A stretch of DNA of 64,000 bases from the NCBI RefSeq assembly GCF_024346875.1, contig NZ_AP024871.1, positions 1 through 64,000 on the forward strand. Direction: 5' to 3'. Below, piece by piece: positions 22,532 to 34,590 of this stretch. This stretch comes from Vibrio gallicus. GTDB taxonomy: Bacteria > Pseudomonadota > Gammaproteobacteria > Enterobacterales > Vibrionaceae. The position numbers were made by a program, and so were the translations under genes. The notes beneath the pieces were generated by a model. The model did not search any database, was not told where the DNA came from, and saw nothing but the letters and a program-made list of their open reading frames with translations. Position 1 is the stretch's first letter; each line of letters starts with the position of its first letter.

Positions 22532-23062
22532 GTGAAAAGAGCCGTATTACTTTATTCGAGTCGTGAAGGGCAAACTAAAAAAATACTCGCCCATATTGAG
22601 CAGGAACTTGAAGGCTATCAATGTGACACCTTAGACTTGCATCAAGTGGATGGACTCGATTTATCCAAATATCAAAAGGTAGTAATAGGTGCATCTATTC
22701 GTTACGGGAAGCTTAATAAAGCGCTATATACTTTTATCGACCAGCACCTGGATGAACTGCGTGCATCAAAAACCTTTTTCTTTTGTGTGAACCTAACTGC
22801 TCGAAAAGAGGACCAAGGTAAAGATACGCCAGAAGGAAGTGCTTATATAAAGACCTTTTTAAGTAAGTCGCCTTGGCAGCCAGAGGTTATCGGAGTATTT
22901 GCCGGCGCTCTGCTTTACCCACGTTACAATTTGTTTGACCGTTTTATGATTCGCCTAATTATGTCTATGACTGGTGGCGAAACAGACACTACGAAAGAGG
23001 TTGAATATACCAACTGGGAAAAAGTCTCTTTATTTGCTCAAAAAATAGCGAAATCTAGCTAA
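22532..23062 (+). CDS. hemG: Protoporphyrinogen IX dehydrogenase HemG
   Basis: HemG is the flavodoxin-like enzyme that oxidises protoporphyrinogen IX to protoporphyrin IX, the step before ferrochelatase. The 176-residue product shows an N-terminal FMN-phosphate loop (YSSREGQTKKI), VVIGASIRYGKL, and the long-chain insertion YPRYNLFDRFMIRLIM typical of HemG. The start is GTG with AAGGAA nearby. It ends about 70 bp upstream of the rRNA P1 promoter. Confidence 0.95.
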   Translation: MKRAVLLYSSREGQTKKILAHIEQELEGYQCDTLDLHQVDGLDLSKYQKVVIGASIRYGKLNKALYTFIDQHLDELRASKTFFFCVNLTARKEDQGKDTPEGSAYIKTFLSKSPWQPEVIGVFAGALLYPRYNLFDRFMIRLIMSMTGGETDTTKEVEYTNWEKVSLFAQKIAKSS

Positions 23063-23083
23063 AAGTAGTCATTAATAAGACGT

Positions 23084-23108
23084 TCTGTTTGGATTTTGTT
23101 CAAACAGA
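23084..23108 (+). terminator. Hairpin after hemG, possible terminator
   Basis: A perfect 8-bp stem (23084-23091 with 23101-23108) encloses a 9-base loop. It has no T run after it, so termination would have to be Rho-assisted or the hairpin is a 3'-end stabiliser. Confidence 0.4.
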
Positions 23109-23138
23109 CGATAATCATTAAAAACCTTCAAAAAGCAC

Positions 23139-23166
23139 TTGCCAGATCAGATGAAATCTCTATAAT
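23139..23166 (+). promoter_or_regulatory. rRNA promoter P1
   Basis: TTGCCA (23139-23144), a 16-base spacer and TATAAT (23161-23166) are followed by the GC-rich discriminator GCCGCC. That discriminator is the feature that makes rRNA P1 promoters sensitive to ppGpp/DksA. An A/T-rich stretch upstream could act as an UP element. Confidence 0.85.
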
Positions 23167-23276
23167 GCCGCCTCACTGACACGGTAGAGCGCACAACGCT
23201 TCAACGTGATTCAGTAGGCTAACTAGCCGAGTCATTTGAGTTTAGGTTCTCTTCGAAAATAAATTCAAAAAAGTGT

Positions 23277-23304
23277 TTGACACTGAGGCTCAAAACGCTA
23301 GAAT
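23277..23304 (+). promoter_or_regulatory. rRNA promoter P2
   Basis: TTGACA (23277-23282) with a 16-base spacer and TAGAAT (23299-23304) lies 138 bp downstream of P1, the usual tandem arrangement. Confidence 0.85.
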
Positions 23305-23339
23305 GGCCGTCCACTTGAGAGGTAAGCCTCGAAAGTAAC

Positions 23340-23352
23340 GCTCTTTAACAAT
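23340..23352 (+). promoter_or_regulatory. boxA antitermination site of the 16S leader
   Basis: CGCTCTTTAACAA matches the NusB/S10 boxA recognition sequence TGCTCTTTAACAA. The remaining leader to 23568 holds RNA-processing stems and no gene. Confidence 0.85.
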
Positions 23353-23568
23353 TTAAACCAATCAATCTGTGTGGGCACTCGTTGATGATAATCGAAAAGA
23401 TTTATCAATGAACTGAGTGACCAAAACGATGACTTTTAGTCATTGGCACAGTCAATTCATTATCGTTCTGTTGGAACGATAATAGCTTTAAAATTACTTC
23501 TTACTTTCGAGTAAGGAACAGTTTTGAAGTCAGTATTCATTGAGCCGCATCTTAGATGCACAAAACTT

Positions 23569-25116
<1,548 letters not shown>

Positions 25117-25222
25117 TACGATGATTATTCACGATGAGTGTCCACACAGATATGGTTTAGAAAGTGAAGAGAGACACTTGTGTATTTTGCGAAATGACAC
25201 TTGTGTTGTTTTGTGAAAAATT

Positions 25223-25300
25223 GGGTCTGTAGCTCAGCTGGGTTAGAGCGCTCGCCTGATAAGCGGGAGGTCGGTGGTTCAAGTCCACTCAGACCCACCA
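25223..25300 (+). tRNA. tRNA-Ile (GAT)
   Basis: The acceptor arms GGGTCTG and CAGACCC pair perfectly, the anticodon loop CTGATAA reads GAT, and CCA is encoded. It lies in the 16S-23S spacer, as in E. coli rrn operons with ileT-alaT. Confidence 0.97.
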
Positions 25301-25388
25301 ATTTTTCCTTATACTGCGTTAGATTCTTCGTTGTGTACTGATGTACACGGCCTCAAAATCTGCCTTGTCTAAGAAAAAATACCAAGAT

Positions 25389-25464
25389 GGGGCTATAGCT
25401 CAGCTGGGAGAGCGCCTGCCTTGCACGCAGGAGGTCTGCGGTTCGATCCCGCATAGCTCCACCA
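25389..25464 (+). tRNA. tRNA-Ala (TGC)
   Basis: This 76-nt gene is nearly identical to E. coli alaT. The anticodon is TGC in the loop of CTTGCACG, the acceptor pair is intact and CCA is encoded. It is the second spacer tRNA. Confidence 0.98.
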
Positions 25465-25803
25465 TCTTTAAGTACATTTGCTTTAAGTGTCTTTAAAAAT
25501 GGTTTCAAAAGCTTTATTGCTTAGAAATACATGCTCTTTAACAATTTGGAAAGCTGACGATTAGTAATGTGATTTCATTACTAATCAAATTTAAAAGTTC
25601 TCAAATCCTATGTCTTTATTGATTTAGGTACCAACACACATTCAAGTGTTCTTGGGAATGCATTCTTGCCAGAGTGCATTCAAATTTGAGTCCGGCAAAA
25701 TCGAATGTTATCTCGCTCATAATAAAGAGATAACGCACCTTGGAAACGTCATACTGCGTTGTAGCAAACGCATTGCGTTAAGCAAGACCCTTTGGGGTTG
25801 TAT
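25465..25803 (+). other. tRNA-Ala to 23S spacer with second boxA
   Basis: This 339-bp spacer has no gene. TGCTCTTTAACAA at 25532-25544 is a perfect boxA for antitermination into 23S. The end of the spacer (about 25785-25803) can pair with the 23S trailer around 28700-28720, the usual RNase III processing stem. Confidence 0.8.
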
Positions 25804-28703
<2,900 letters not shown>

Positions 28704-28837
28704 TACAACACCCAAGGGGTTTTGTGGACTCAAAGTAGAACTTTGAATGTGTGATAAAAACTTTTAAATATAGCTTTCCGAATTATTAATTTTTGCTTTT
28801 AGCTTTTTTTGAAAAAGCTGAAGACAAATAAGAAATT

Positions 28838-28956
28838 TGCTTGGCGACCATAGCGTTGTGGACCCACCTGATTCCATGCCGAACTCAGAAGTGAAACACA
28901 GTAGCGCCGATGGTAGTGTGGGGTTTCCCCATGTGAGAGTAGGACATCGCCAGGCT
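28838..28956 (+). rRNA. rrf: 5S ribosomal RNA
   Basis: TGCTTGGCGACC at the start pairs with CGCCAGGC at the end, and the conserved CCGAACTCAGAAGTGAAAC core is present. Length is about 119 nt. The 130-bp 23S-5S spacer holds only processing hairpins. Confidence 0.96.
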
Positions 28957-29045
28957 TTAATTGCGTTTTTAGATTGAATAATCTGGAAACAAAACTAAAT
29001 AAAGCGACCAACGCTAAGACTTTATTTAGTAAAAGATACCACTGC

Positions 29046-29122
29046 GGAGTGGTAGTTCAGTTGGTTAGAATACCGGCCTGTCACGCCGGGGGTCGCGGGT
29101 TCGAGTCCCGTCCACTCCGCCA
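29046..29122 (+). tRNA. tRNA-Asp (GTC)
   Basis: A 77-nt gene with acceptor GGAGTGG/CCACTCC, anticodon GTC in CCTGTCACG and encoded CCA. It is a distal tRNA of the rRNA operon, like aspT in E. coli rrnC. Confidence 0.98.
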
Positions 29123-29199
29123 CTTATTTAGATAACCTCGCAAAGCGAGGTTTTTCTGAATCTGAAGCCTGATAAATTATCGACTTCAATCACAGTTTT

Positions 29200-29276
<77 letters not shown>

Positions 29277-29281
29277 TTATT

Positions 29282-29314
29282 AAAGGCTCTAGCAGAAATG
29301 CTGGAGCCTTTTTT
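29282..29314 (+). terminator. Terminator of the rRNA/tRNA operon (first of five copies)
   Basis: A 12-bp stem with a GAAA loop (one G-U pair) runs directly into TTTTTT, 5 bp after the tRNA-Trp CCA. Identical or near-identical copies follow at about 29426, 29570, 29714 and 29858. Confidence 0.92.
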
Positions 29315-29352
29315 AATGCGTGTAATAATGCGTGTAATATAGAGAAAGGCGA

Positions 29353-29420
29353 CAGAGCAGCGGATTCACCTAATACCAAAACAGCGCGCGTTGGGAGTTC
29401 GAATCTCTCCACCCCTGCCA
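29353..29420 (+). pseudogene. First partial tRNA-Trp copy
   Basis: It comprises 15 nt identical to the D-loop/anticodon-stem part of tRNA-Trp (29353-29367), a divergent insert, and 31 nt identical to the tRNA 3' end (29390-29420). Equivalent remnants end at 29564, 29708, 29852 and about 29990. It lacks the anticodon and the 5' acceptor strand, so it is not a functional tRNA. Confidence 0.85.
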
Positions 29421-29996
29421 TTATTAAAGGCTCTAGCAGAAATGCTGGAGCCTTTTTTAATGCGTGTAATAATGTGTGTAATATAGAGAAAGGCGACAGA
29501 GCAGCGGATTCACCTAATACCAAGACAACGCGTGTTGGGAGTTCGAATCTCTCCACCCCTGCCATTATCGAAGGCTCTAGCAGAAATGCTGGAGCCTTTT
29601 TTAATGCGCGTAATAATGCGTGTAATATAGAGAAAGGCGACAGAGCAGCGGATTCACCTAATACCAAAACAGCGCGTGCTGGGAGTTCGAATCTCTCCAC
29701 CCCTGCCATTATTAAAGGCTCTAGCAGAAATGCTGGAGCCTTTTTTAATGCGCGTAATAATGCGTGTAATATAGAGAAAGGCGACAGAGCAGCGGATTCA
29801 CCTAATACCAAGACAACGCGTGTTGGGAGTTCGAATCTCTCCACCCCTGCCATTATTAAAGGCTCTAGCAGAAATGCTGGAGCCTTTTTTAATGCGTGTA
29901 ATAATGCGTGTAATATAGAGAAAGGCGACAGAGCAGCGGATTCACCTAATACCAAAACAGCGCGCGTTTGGGAGTTCGAATCTCTCTACCATTGAG

Positions 29997-30146
29997 ATTA
30001 TTAAAGGCTTCTTCCACAGCAACAAGCCTAGCTTAATGCTAGGACAGACCCCGGCTTAAAACACTACCGGGGCGACGGAGTCAGCCTTCAGTTTGGCTTA
30101 TAGTTATGAACTAGATGTTGACACGTCAGGCATGACCCACATACTG
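29997..30146. other. Spacer with two hairpins between array and satellite
   Basis: CCTAGC/GCTAGG (30027-30032 with 30038-30043) and CCCCGG/CCGGGG (30049-30054 with 30067-30072) form two hairpins. No gene is visible. Confidence 0.5.
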
Positions 30147-30218
30147 ACCGATACACCGATACACCGATACACCGATACACCGATACACCGATACACCGAT
30201 ACACCGATACACCGATAC
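30147..30218 (+). repeat. Nine perfect tandem copies of ACCGATAC
   Basis: An 8-bp unit is repeated nine times without a mismatch over 72 bp, ending directly at the terminator of the hem operon. The period is not a multiple of three, so it is not coding. Copy number is likely to vary by slippage. Confidence 0.97.
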
Positions 30219-30246
30219 AAAAAAGCCGCTAACAAGTAGCGGCTTT
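30219..30246 (-). terminator. Terminator of hemCDXY
   Basis: A perfect 10-bp stem (30222-30231 with 30237-30246) with a five-base loop is followed on the minus strand by TTTTTT. It lies 26 bp past the hemY stop. Confidence 0.9.
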
Positions 30247-30272
30247 AGCAAACATCGACTAATTGACTAAAT

Positions 30273-31451
30273 TTACTTACTCAGTAACAACAGTGCCTTT
30301 TGTGATACCTCATTAGCGGCGTTGGTGTAATCTTGTTTGTGGAGTGCGTTGGCAAGTTGCCCGTAATCATGTGCATCGGGACGTATCTTTAACGCTGATT
30401 CAAAGTAACCCTGTGCTTCGCTCCATTTGCCTTCTGTCATTAGAATTTGGCCAATAACACTATCTAGGTCACCGTTATCTGAGTAACGCTTTTGTAGCGA
30501 TTTTAAATGGCTAATCACAGGGTGCCAGTCGGTAATGTTAAGGGTTGGATAAATGTTCAGTAACTCGGCTATTGGATTTCTTTGGGTTGCCTCTTTAAGG
30601 ACCGTAATTGCGGTTGCATCTGCCCCTCGATTAATTAACTCAGAGACAAAAGCGACGATAATCTGGCTTTCGCCCTTTAAGCTTTTTGGTAACTTATCCC
30701 AGTAGCGTATGCTGCCATCAATGCCTTGTTGGGTTGCCAGTTCGGCTATTCTTCCACTATGGCCCATAACAAGCAGCTTATGATATTCATCTTTCTCGAC
30801 CCCTTTTACACGCTTCAAGTTAGGCAGTAAATCTAATAAAGGCTGCCAACAACCCAATTGGATATAACATGTTTTTAATAAGGTGAGTAATCTTGGGTTG
30901 TTAGGGTGACTATGTGTAAGGCTCGATAATATATCGAACGCAGATGCAAAATTACCGTCAGTCATATGTTGTTTGCCTTTAGTAAGGCCTATGGCTAACT
31001 CTGAGTCTTGTTGCTCTGCTGCAAGTTCAAAATAGTGGTCTCTTTTTTGGGTTTTTCCTTGCTCGTGTGCCGCTTCTGCGGCAACCAAATAGCATAGTAA
31101 AGGCATGTCATGGGACTTAGACCAGCGGGTTACTTTCTTCTCTGCAGTTTGCCAATCTCCTTCAATGAGCTTAACGATGCCTTCATTAGTAAACCTGCGA
31201 GCACGTCTTTGTTTACGAATGCTAAACCAGTTCCAAGTTGCGTTTGTGATCCTTACTGACCTTTTGATGACCATCTCTAGAAGAAATAGACCAACCAAGG
31301 CTGCGACAACAAATATCACTAGGGTAGTGACACTCATCTCAATGGTGTAGTCAGCTATAGAGATAAGAACATACCCTTGCTGGCCTGCAAATAGGGTTCC
31401 AGCGAAGAGCCCAAGACCAAGAACAACAAACACAAATATGATGCGTACCAT
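30273..31451 (-). CDS. hemY: HemY protein, TPR membrane protein
   Basis: HemY is an inner-membrane protein encoded with the early haem genes; its precise role is unsettled. The 392-residue product begins with two membrane helices (about 1-22 and 40-62), the HemY N-terminal domain. TPR-like helical repeats follow (for example the YFELAAEQQDSELAIGLTK and AQGYFESALKIRPDAHDYGQLA regions). Its start codon shares one base with the hemX stop. It should not be confused with the oxygen-dependent protoporphyrinogen oxidase of the same name in Gram-positives. Confidence 0.93.
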   Translation of the reverse strand: MVRIIFVFVVLGLGLFAGTLFAGQQGYVLISIADYTIEMSVTTLVIFVVAALVGLFLLEMVIKRSVRITNATWNWFSIRKQRRARRFTNEGIVKLIEGDWQTAEKKVTRWSKSHDMPLLCYLVAAEAAHEQGKTQKRDHYFELAAEQQDSELAIGLTKGKQHMTDGNFASAFDILSSLTHSHPNNPRLLTLLKTCYIQLGCWQPLLDLLPNLKRVKGVEKDEYHKLLVMGHSGRIAELATQQGIDGSIRYWDKLPKSLKGESQIIVAFVSELINRGADATAITVLKEATQRNPIAELLNIYPTLNITDWHPVISHLKSLQKRYSDNGDLDSVIGQILMTEGKWSEAQGYFESALKIRPDAHDYGQLANALHKQDYTNAANEVSQKALLLLSK

Positions 31452-32587
31452 TATTTGTCCTCCGTAATAATGGTGGTCACCTCTCGGCGTAAACGCTCAC
31501 GAATGATGTCAGATAGAACCTGATTGGTGGCAAATTTAGTTGGATACTGTAGGTTTACTTGAACCTTAGATAGCTTTTCTAGCGACGCATTGAATTGTTT
31601 TACCGCACTATCATTTTGATTGAGGTAGGTTTGACTCCATTTCTCAGCAGTCACCAGTGCCAGTTGATAAATCTCTTCTTGCTCTGAATAGGTTGCCTTA
31701 ATCGCAGTTTCTAGCTTGGCTTTGATATTCTCTTTTAAGTAGAAGTGCTGCTCTGGTGATAGCAGAGGTACGGCACTTCCATCGCGAACCCTAAATGTGA
31801 TGAAGTTATCAGCAAAGTTCTGTAATGATGTTTTTAGGTTGCTTTGCCAGTCTTGAAGGTTGGTTGAAACCTCTTTTTTCTCAATTTTCTCTGCCTTAGG
31901 TAGAATCGCATTGGCTAAAGGCAGTGAGTCTACTTGATTTTGTAAGCTGATGATTCTTAGTACTAAACCATCTTTATCTAGCAGAGGTAAGCTTCTTAGA
32001 GTGGTGATATCTTTGGCCATTACTTTGCGCAGAGGCACTAGGCTTGGATCATTTAAGGTCGCAATTCTTTGGTCAGCACTTTCCATTAGCTTGGTGGCTG
32101 TAACGACATCATGCTCAAGGAATAGCTTTCGACCGGCTAGTTTAACTAAATAGTCTGCTTCAGCGAGCAACCAGTCATTTGGTCGACGTCCTTTTACATC
32201 GGCTATGGCTAGTTGAAGGCTTTCAATGCTTTTCTGTTGTTGGCTGATAGCGACTTGAGCCTTGTTGATAGCATCTTTAGCGAGTTGCTCGGTGTTTTTT
32301 TGGTTTGAATCTAGCTGTTGTGTAAGGCGTTGCTGTGTTGACCCTAACTGAGAGTTGAGCTGAGTTATCTGCTGCTTTAACAGTTGGTTCTGTTGTTGAA
32401 TATAGAATACGCCACCACCGGCGGTGATTATAGAGATCACCAGAGCTACAACTGCAATACGTTTAGCTGGTTTGGTCGATTCTTTTTTATCAGTCTCTTT
32501 TGATGGCTGAGCCTGTTTTTTTTGAGTGGCAGCTACATCGGCTTGAGTGTCGTTGTTGTTACTCTCGAGTTTCTTTTCGTCGGTCAT
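31451..32587 (-). CDS. hemX: HemX, membrane protein of the hem operon
   Basis: HemX is annotated in enterobacteria as a putative uroporphyrinogen-III methyltransferase, but it lacks the SAM-methyltransferase motifs and its function is unknown. The product has a charged Q/K-rich cytoplasmic N-terminus, one membrane helix (about 44-63), a Q/L-rich coiled coil (about 64-125) and a periplasmic alpha-helical domain. The frame extends to 32623, but the ATG at 32587 has a good AGGAAA ribosome site and lies just after the hemD stop. Confidence 0.9.
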   Translation of the reverse strand: MTDEKKLESNNNDTQADVAATQKKQAQPSKETDKKESTKPAKRIAVVALVISIITAGGGVFYIQQQNQLLKQQITQLNSQLGSTQQRLTQQLDSNQKNTEQLAKDAINKAQVAISQQQKSIESLQLAIADVKGRRPNDWLLAEADYLVKLAGRKLFLEHDVVTATKLMESADQRIATLNDPSLVPLRKVMAKDITTLRSLPLLDKDGLVLRIISLQNQVDSLPLANAILPKAEKIEKKEVSTNLQDWQSNLKTSLQNFADNFITFRVRDGSAVPLLSPEQHFYLKENIKAKLETAIKATYSEQEEIYQLALVTAEKWSQTYLNQNDSAVKQFNASLEKLSKVQVNLQYPTKFATNQVLSDIIRERLRREVTTIITEDK

Positions 32588-32588
32588 T

Positions 32589-33320
32589 TTATTTCCTATC
32601 GATTTCGCTCTGTAAGGCCTCAAGGATTAATTGATTAGAGGCACCCTTGAGACTTCGCACCGTGTTAAATCCCATTTGGGTTGCGAGCTGAGCAACCCTT
32701 AAGCTTGGAACGAAGAGATGTAAAGAGTGTAACCAATTTTTATCTCTACTAGGTATTTGTTGTGCAAAGAATTTTAATTGCTCATAGCTAGTTACTACCA
32801 TGGTGTCGATACCAAATAGGCGCCAATTTAATATTTCTTGGTATGAAGAGAGTGGCTGCCAAGTGCGTTGGTATACCTCTAAGTAACGAACATCTGCGCC
32901 TTGCTTCTCTAATTGTTGCTTAAGGTATTCTCGACCGGAGTTTCCTCGCAATATAGTAATGGCTTTGTTTTGCAGTGTTTCGGCTGATAATAACTCTATA
33001 AGTCCTTCGCTAGTTTCAGTATTTGGACTAATAACGATCTGCTTTGTGCAATCGGTTAGTTGTTTGGAGCTGCCTGCTCCTATAGTGAAATAACGAGTGT
33101 TAGGCCAAGGGACCGTTAACAGGGTATCAGCGAATAGTATTGCTGGTTTACTGACCGCGATGATGTAGTCAGAGTTATGCAAGAAAGAAAGGTCTTCTAA
33201 TGAGGGCGTTATTGGCGAAAAGGAGACACAGGGATAGCTTAAGCTTGCTATCCCTACGGTACTTAATTCGTTGTTGAGCTGATGTGCATCGGGCTCTGGC
33301 CTTACGATAAGTACCTTCAT
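32589..33320 (-). CDS. hemD: Uroporphyrinogen-III synthase
   Basis: HemD closes and inverts ring D of hydroxymethylbilane to give uroporphyrinogen III. The 243-residue product shows the two-lobed HemD layout, with RPEPDAHQLNNEL at the N-terminus and the conserved YLEVYQRTW and VVTSYEQLKFF segments. HemD families are divergent and context is strong here: it lies 3 bp after hemC and just before hemX. Confidence 0.93.
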   Translation of the reverse strand: MKVLIVRPEPDAHQLNNELSTVGIASLSYPCVSFSPITPSLEDLSFLHNSDYIIAVSKPAILFADTLLTVPWPNTRYFTIGAGSSKQLTDCTKQIVISPNTETSEGLIELLSAETLQNKAITILRGNSGREYLKQQLEKQGADVRYLEVYQRTWQPLSSYQEILNWRLFGIDTMVVTSYEQLKFFAQQIPSRDKNWLHSLHLFVPSLRVAQLATQMGFNTVRSLKGASNQLILEALQSEIDRK

Positions 33321-33323
33321 CTA

Positions 33324-34259
33324 TTATGCCTGCTGATAAACTTCAGTAAGTATTTCCTTCGCTCCCGCATCGAGCAGCTCTGTCGCTAATTCATTACCTA
33401 GAGCTACCGCTTGGCTACGTTCACCACGAATCTCTGCTTTAATAATTTGAGTACCATCTGGTTTACCCACTAATCCGCGCAGAAACAGTTGGTTGTCTTG
33501 GGTTATGACACAGTAGCTACCAATTGGGACTTGGCATCCACCTTCAAGTGCTAGATTCATGGCGCGCTCGGCATAGACTCTATCGGCTGTATCTTGATGA
33601 TTTAGTGGTGCGATGAGATCAAGAATGCGCTGATCATCTGTTCTACATTCAATACCCACAGCTCCTTGTCCTACTGCTGGTAAAGAGTATTCAGGCTCAA
33701 TGAAGGATTTGATGCGTTGTTCTAGCTGTAAGCGCTTTAGTCCTGCAGCCGCCAAAATTATAGCATCGTAGTTACCATCATCTAATTTTTGTAAGCGAGT
33801 ACCGACATTTCCTCGTAGCTCTCTAATTTGGATGTCAGGTCGCGCAGCACTGATCTGACATTGACGTCGCAGGCTACATGTACCCACAATAGCGCCTTGT
33901 GGGAGTTCATCTATACTGGCGTAATGATTAGACACAAATGCATCACGCGGGTCTTCTCGCTCACAGATTACAGCAAGACCCAAACCATCAGGGAAGTCCA
34001 CTGGCACATCCTTCATGGAATGGACTGCAATATCGGCTCTATTTTCTAGCATTGCGACTTCAAGCTCTTTCACAAATAACCCTTTACCACCAACTTTGGC
34101 CAGAGGGGTGTCTAAGATAATATCCCCTTTAGTTACCATGGTAACGAGTTCGACTTGTAAGCCAGGATGAGATGCTTCAAGACGAGATTTTACATAATGT
34201 GCTTGCCATAGAGCCAGCGGGCTCTTGCGAGTAGCAATTCTTAAGGATTTGTTAGGCAT
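33324..34259 (-). CDS. hemC: Porphobilinogen deaminase (hydroxymethylbilane synthase)
   Basis: HemC polymerises four porphobilinogen molecules. Starting at ATG 34259 the product is 311 residues and matches the E. coli N-terminus ([19 protein letters not shown]). The cofactor-binding cysteine is C242 in [12 protein letters not shown], the same number as in E. coli. Also visible are [16 protein letters not shown] and LRGNVGTRL. The frame opens 18 codons further upstream without family support. It heads the hemCDXY operon, divergent from cyaA. Confidence 0.97.
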   Translation of the reverse strand: MPNKSLRIATRKSPLALWQAHYVKSRLEASHPGLQVELVTMVTKGDIILDTPLAKVGGKGLFVKELEVAMLENRADIAVHSMKDVPVDFPDGLGLAVICEREDPRDAFVSNHYASIDELPQGAIVGTCSLRRQCQISAARPDIQIRELRGNVGTRLQKLDDGNYDAIILAAAGLKRLQLEQRIKSFIEPEYSLPAVGQGAVGIECRTDDQRILDLIAPLNHQDTADRVYAERAMNLALEGGCQVPIGSYCVITQDNQLFLRGLVGKPDGTQIIKAEIRGERSQAVALGNELATELLDAGAKEILTEVYQQA

Positions 34260-34379
34260 AGGTCGCTGCGTTTTGATATATATTTGCATTGATTCTACCA
34301 CTGAGACAGGCAAAAGATTAGTGAAGAAGCTAACTTGCTAGAGAAGTAAATTATTAAACGAATTAGTTTTGTTTTGATG

Positions 34380-34395
34380 TGTGAGGGTAGTCACG
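34380..34395. promoter_or_regulatory. CRP-cAMP site between hemC and cyaA
   Basis: TGTGA-GGGTAG-TCACG matches the CRP consensus TGTGA-N6-TCACA at 9 of 10 core positions. In E. coli a CRP site in the same divergent region represses cyaA, a feedback loop on cAMP synthesis. Confidence 0.8.
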
Positions 34396-34590
34396 GCTCA
34401 AAGCCTAGATGCAGCATAATAGTGTGATGCTATATATGTTTTAGGTTAATCTAGACATGCCTAAGTTAGGCGTATGAAAATCTGAATATCTTTACCTTAT
34501 ACTTAGAAAGTGTTAGATTGCTCACGTTTTGAGGGCTTTTTGATTAAAAAAAAGTCACAAATATTATGACCCTCTAGGTAGGAGATTTAC

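Larger units (their letters stand above)
29277..29996 (+). repeat. Five 144-bp tandem units carrying partial tRNA-Trp copies
   Basis: The units run 29277-29420, 29421-29564, 29565-29708, 29709-29852 and 29853 to about 29996; the last has a one-base insertion and a degraded end. They differ at only a few positions. Each has an intrinsic terminator, a doubled AATGCGTGTAAT, then CAGAGCAGCGGATTC and at least 31 nt of the 3' end of tRNA-Trp including CCA. The tRNA 5' acceptor strand and D arm start are missing, and the anticodon loop is replaced by unrelated bases. None can fold as a tRNA. The layout recalls the rtT repeats behind E. coli tyrT. Confidence 0.95.
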
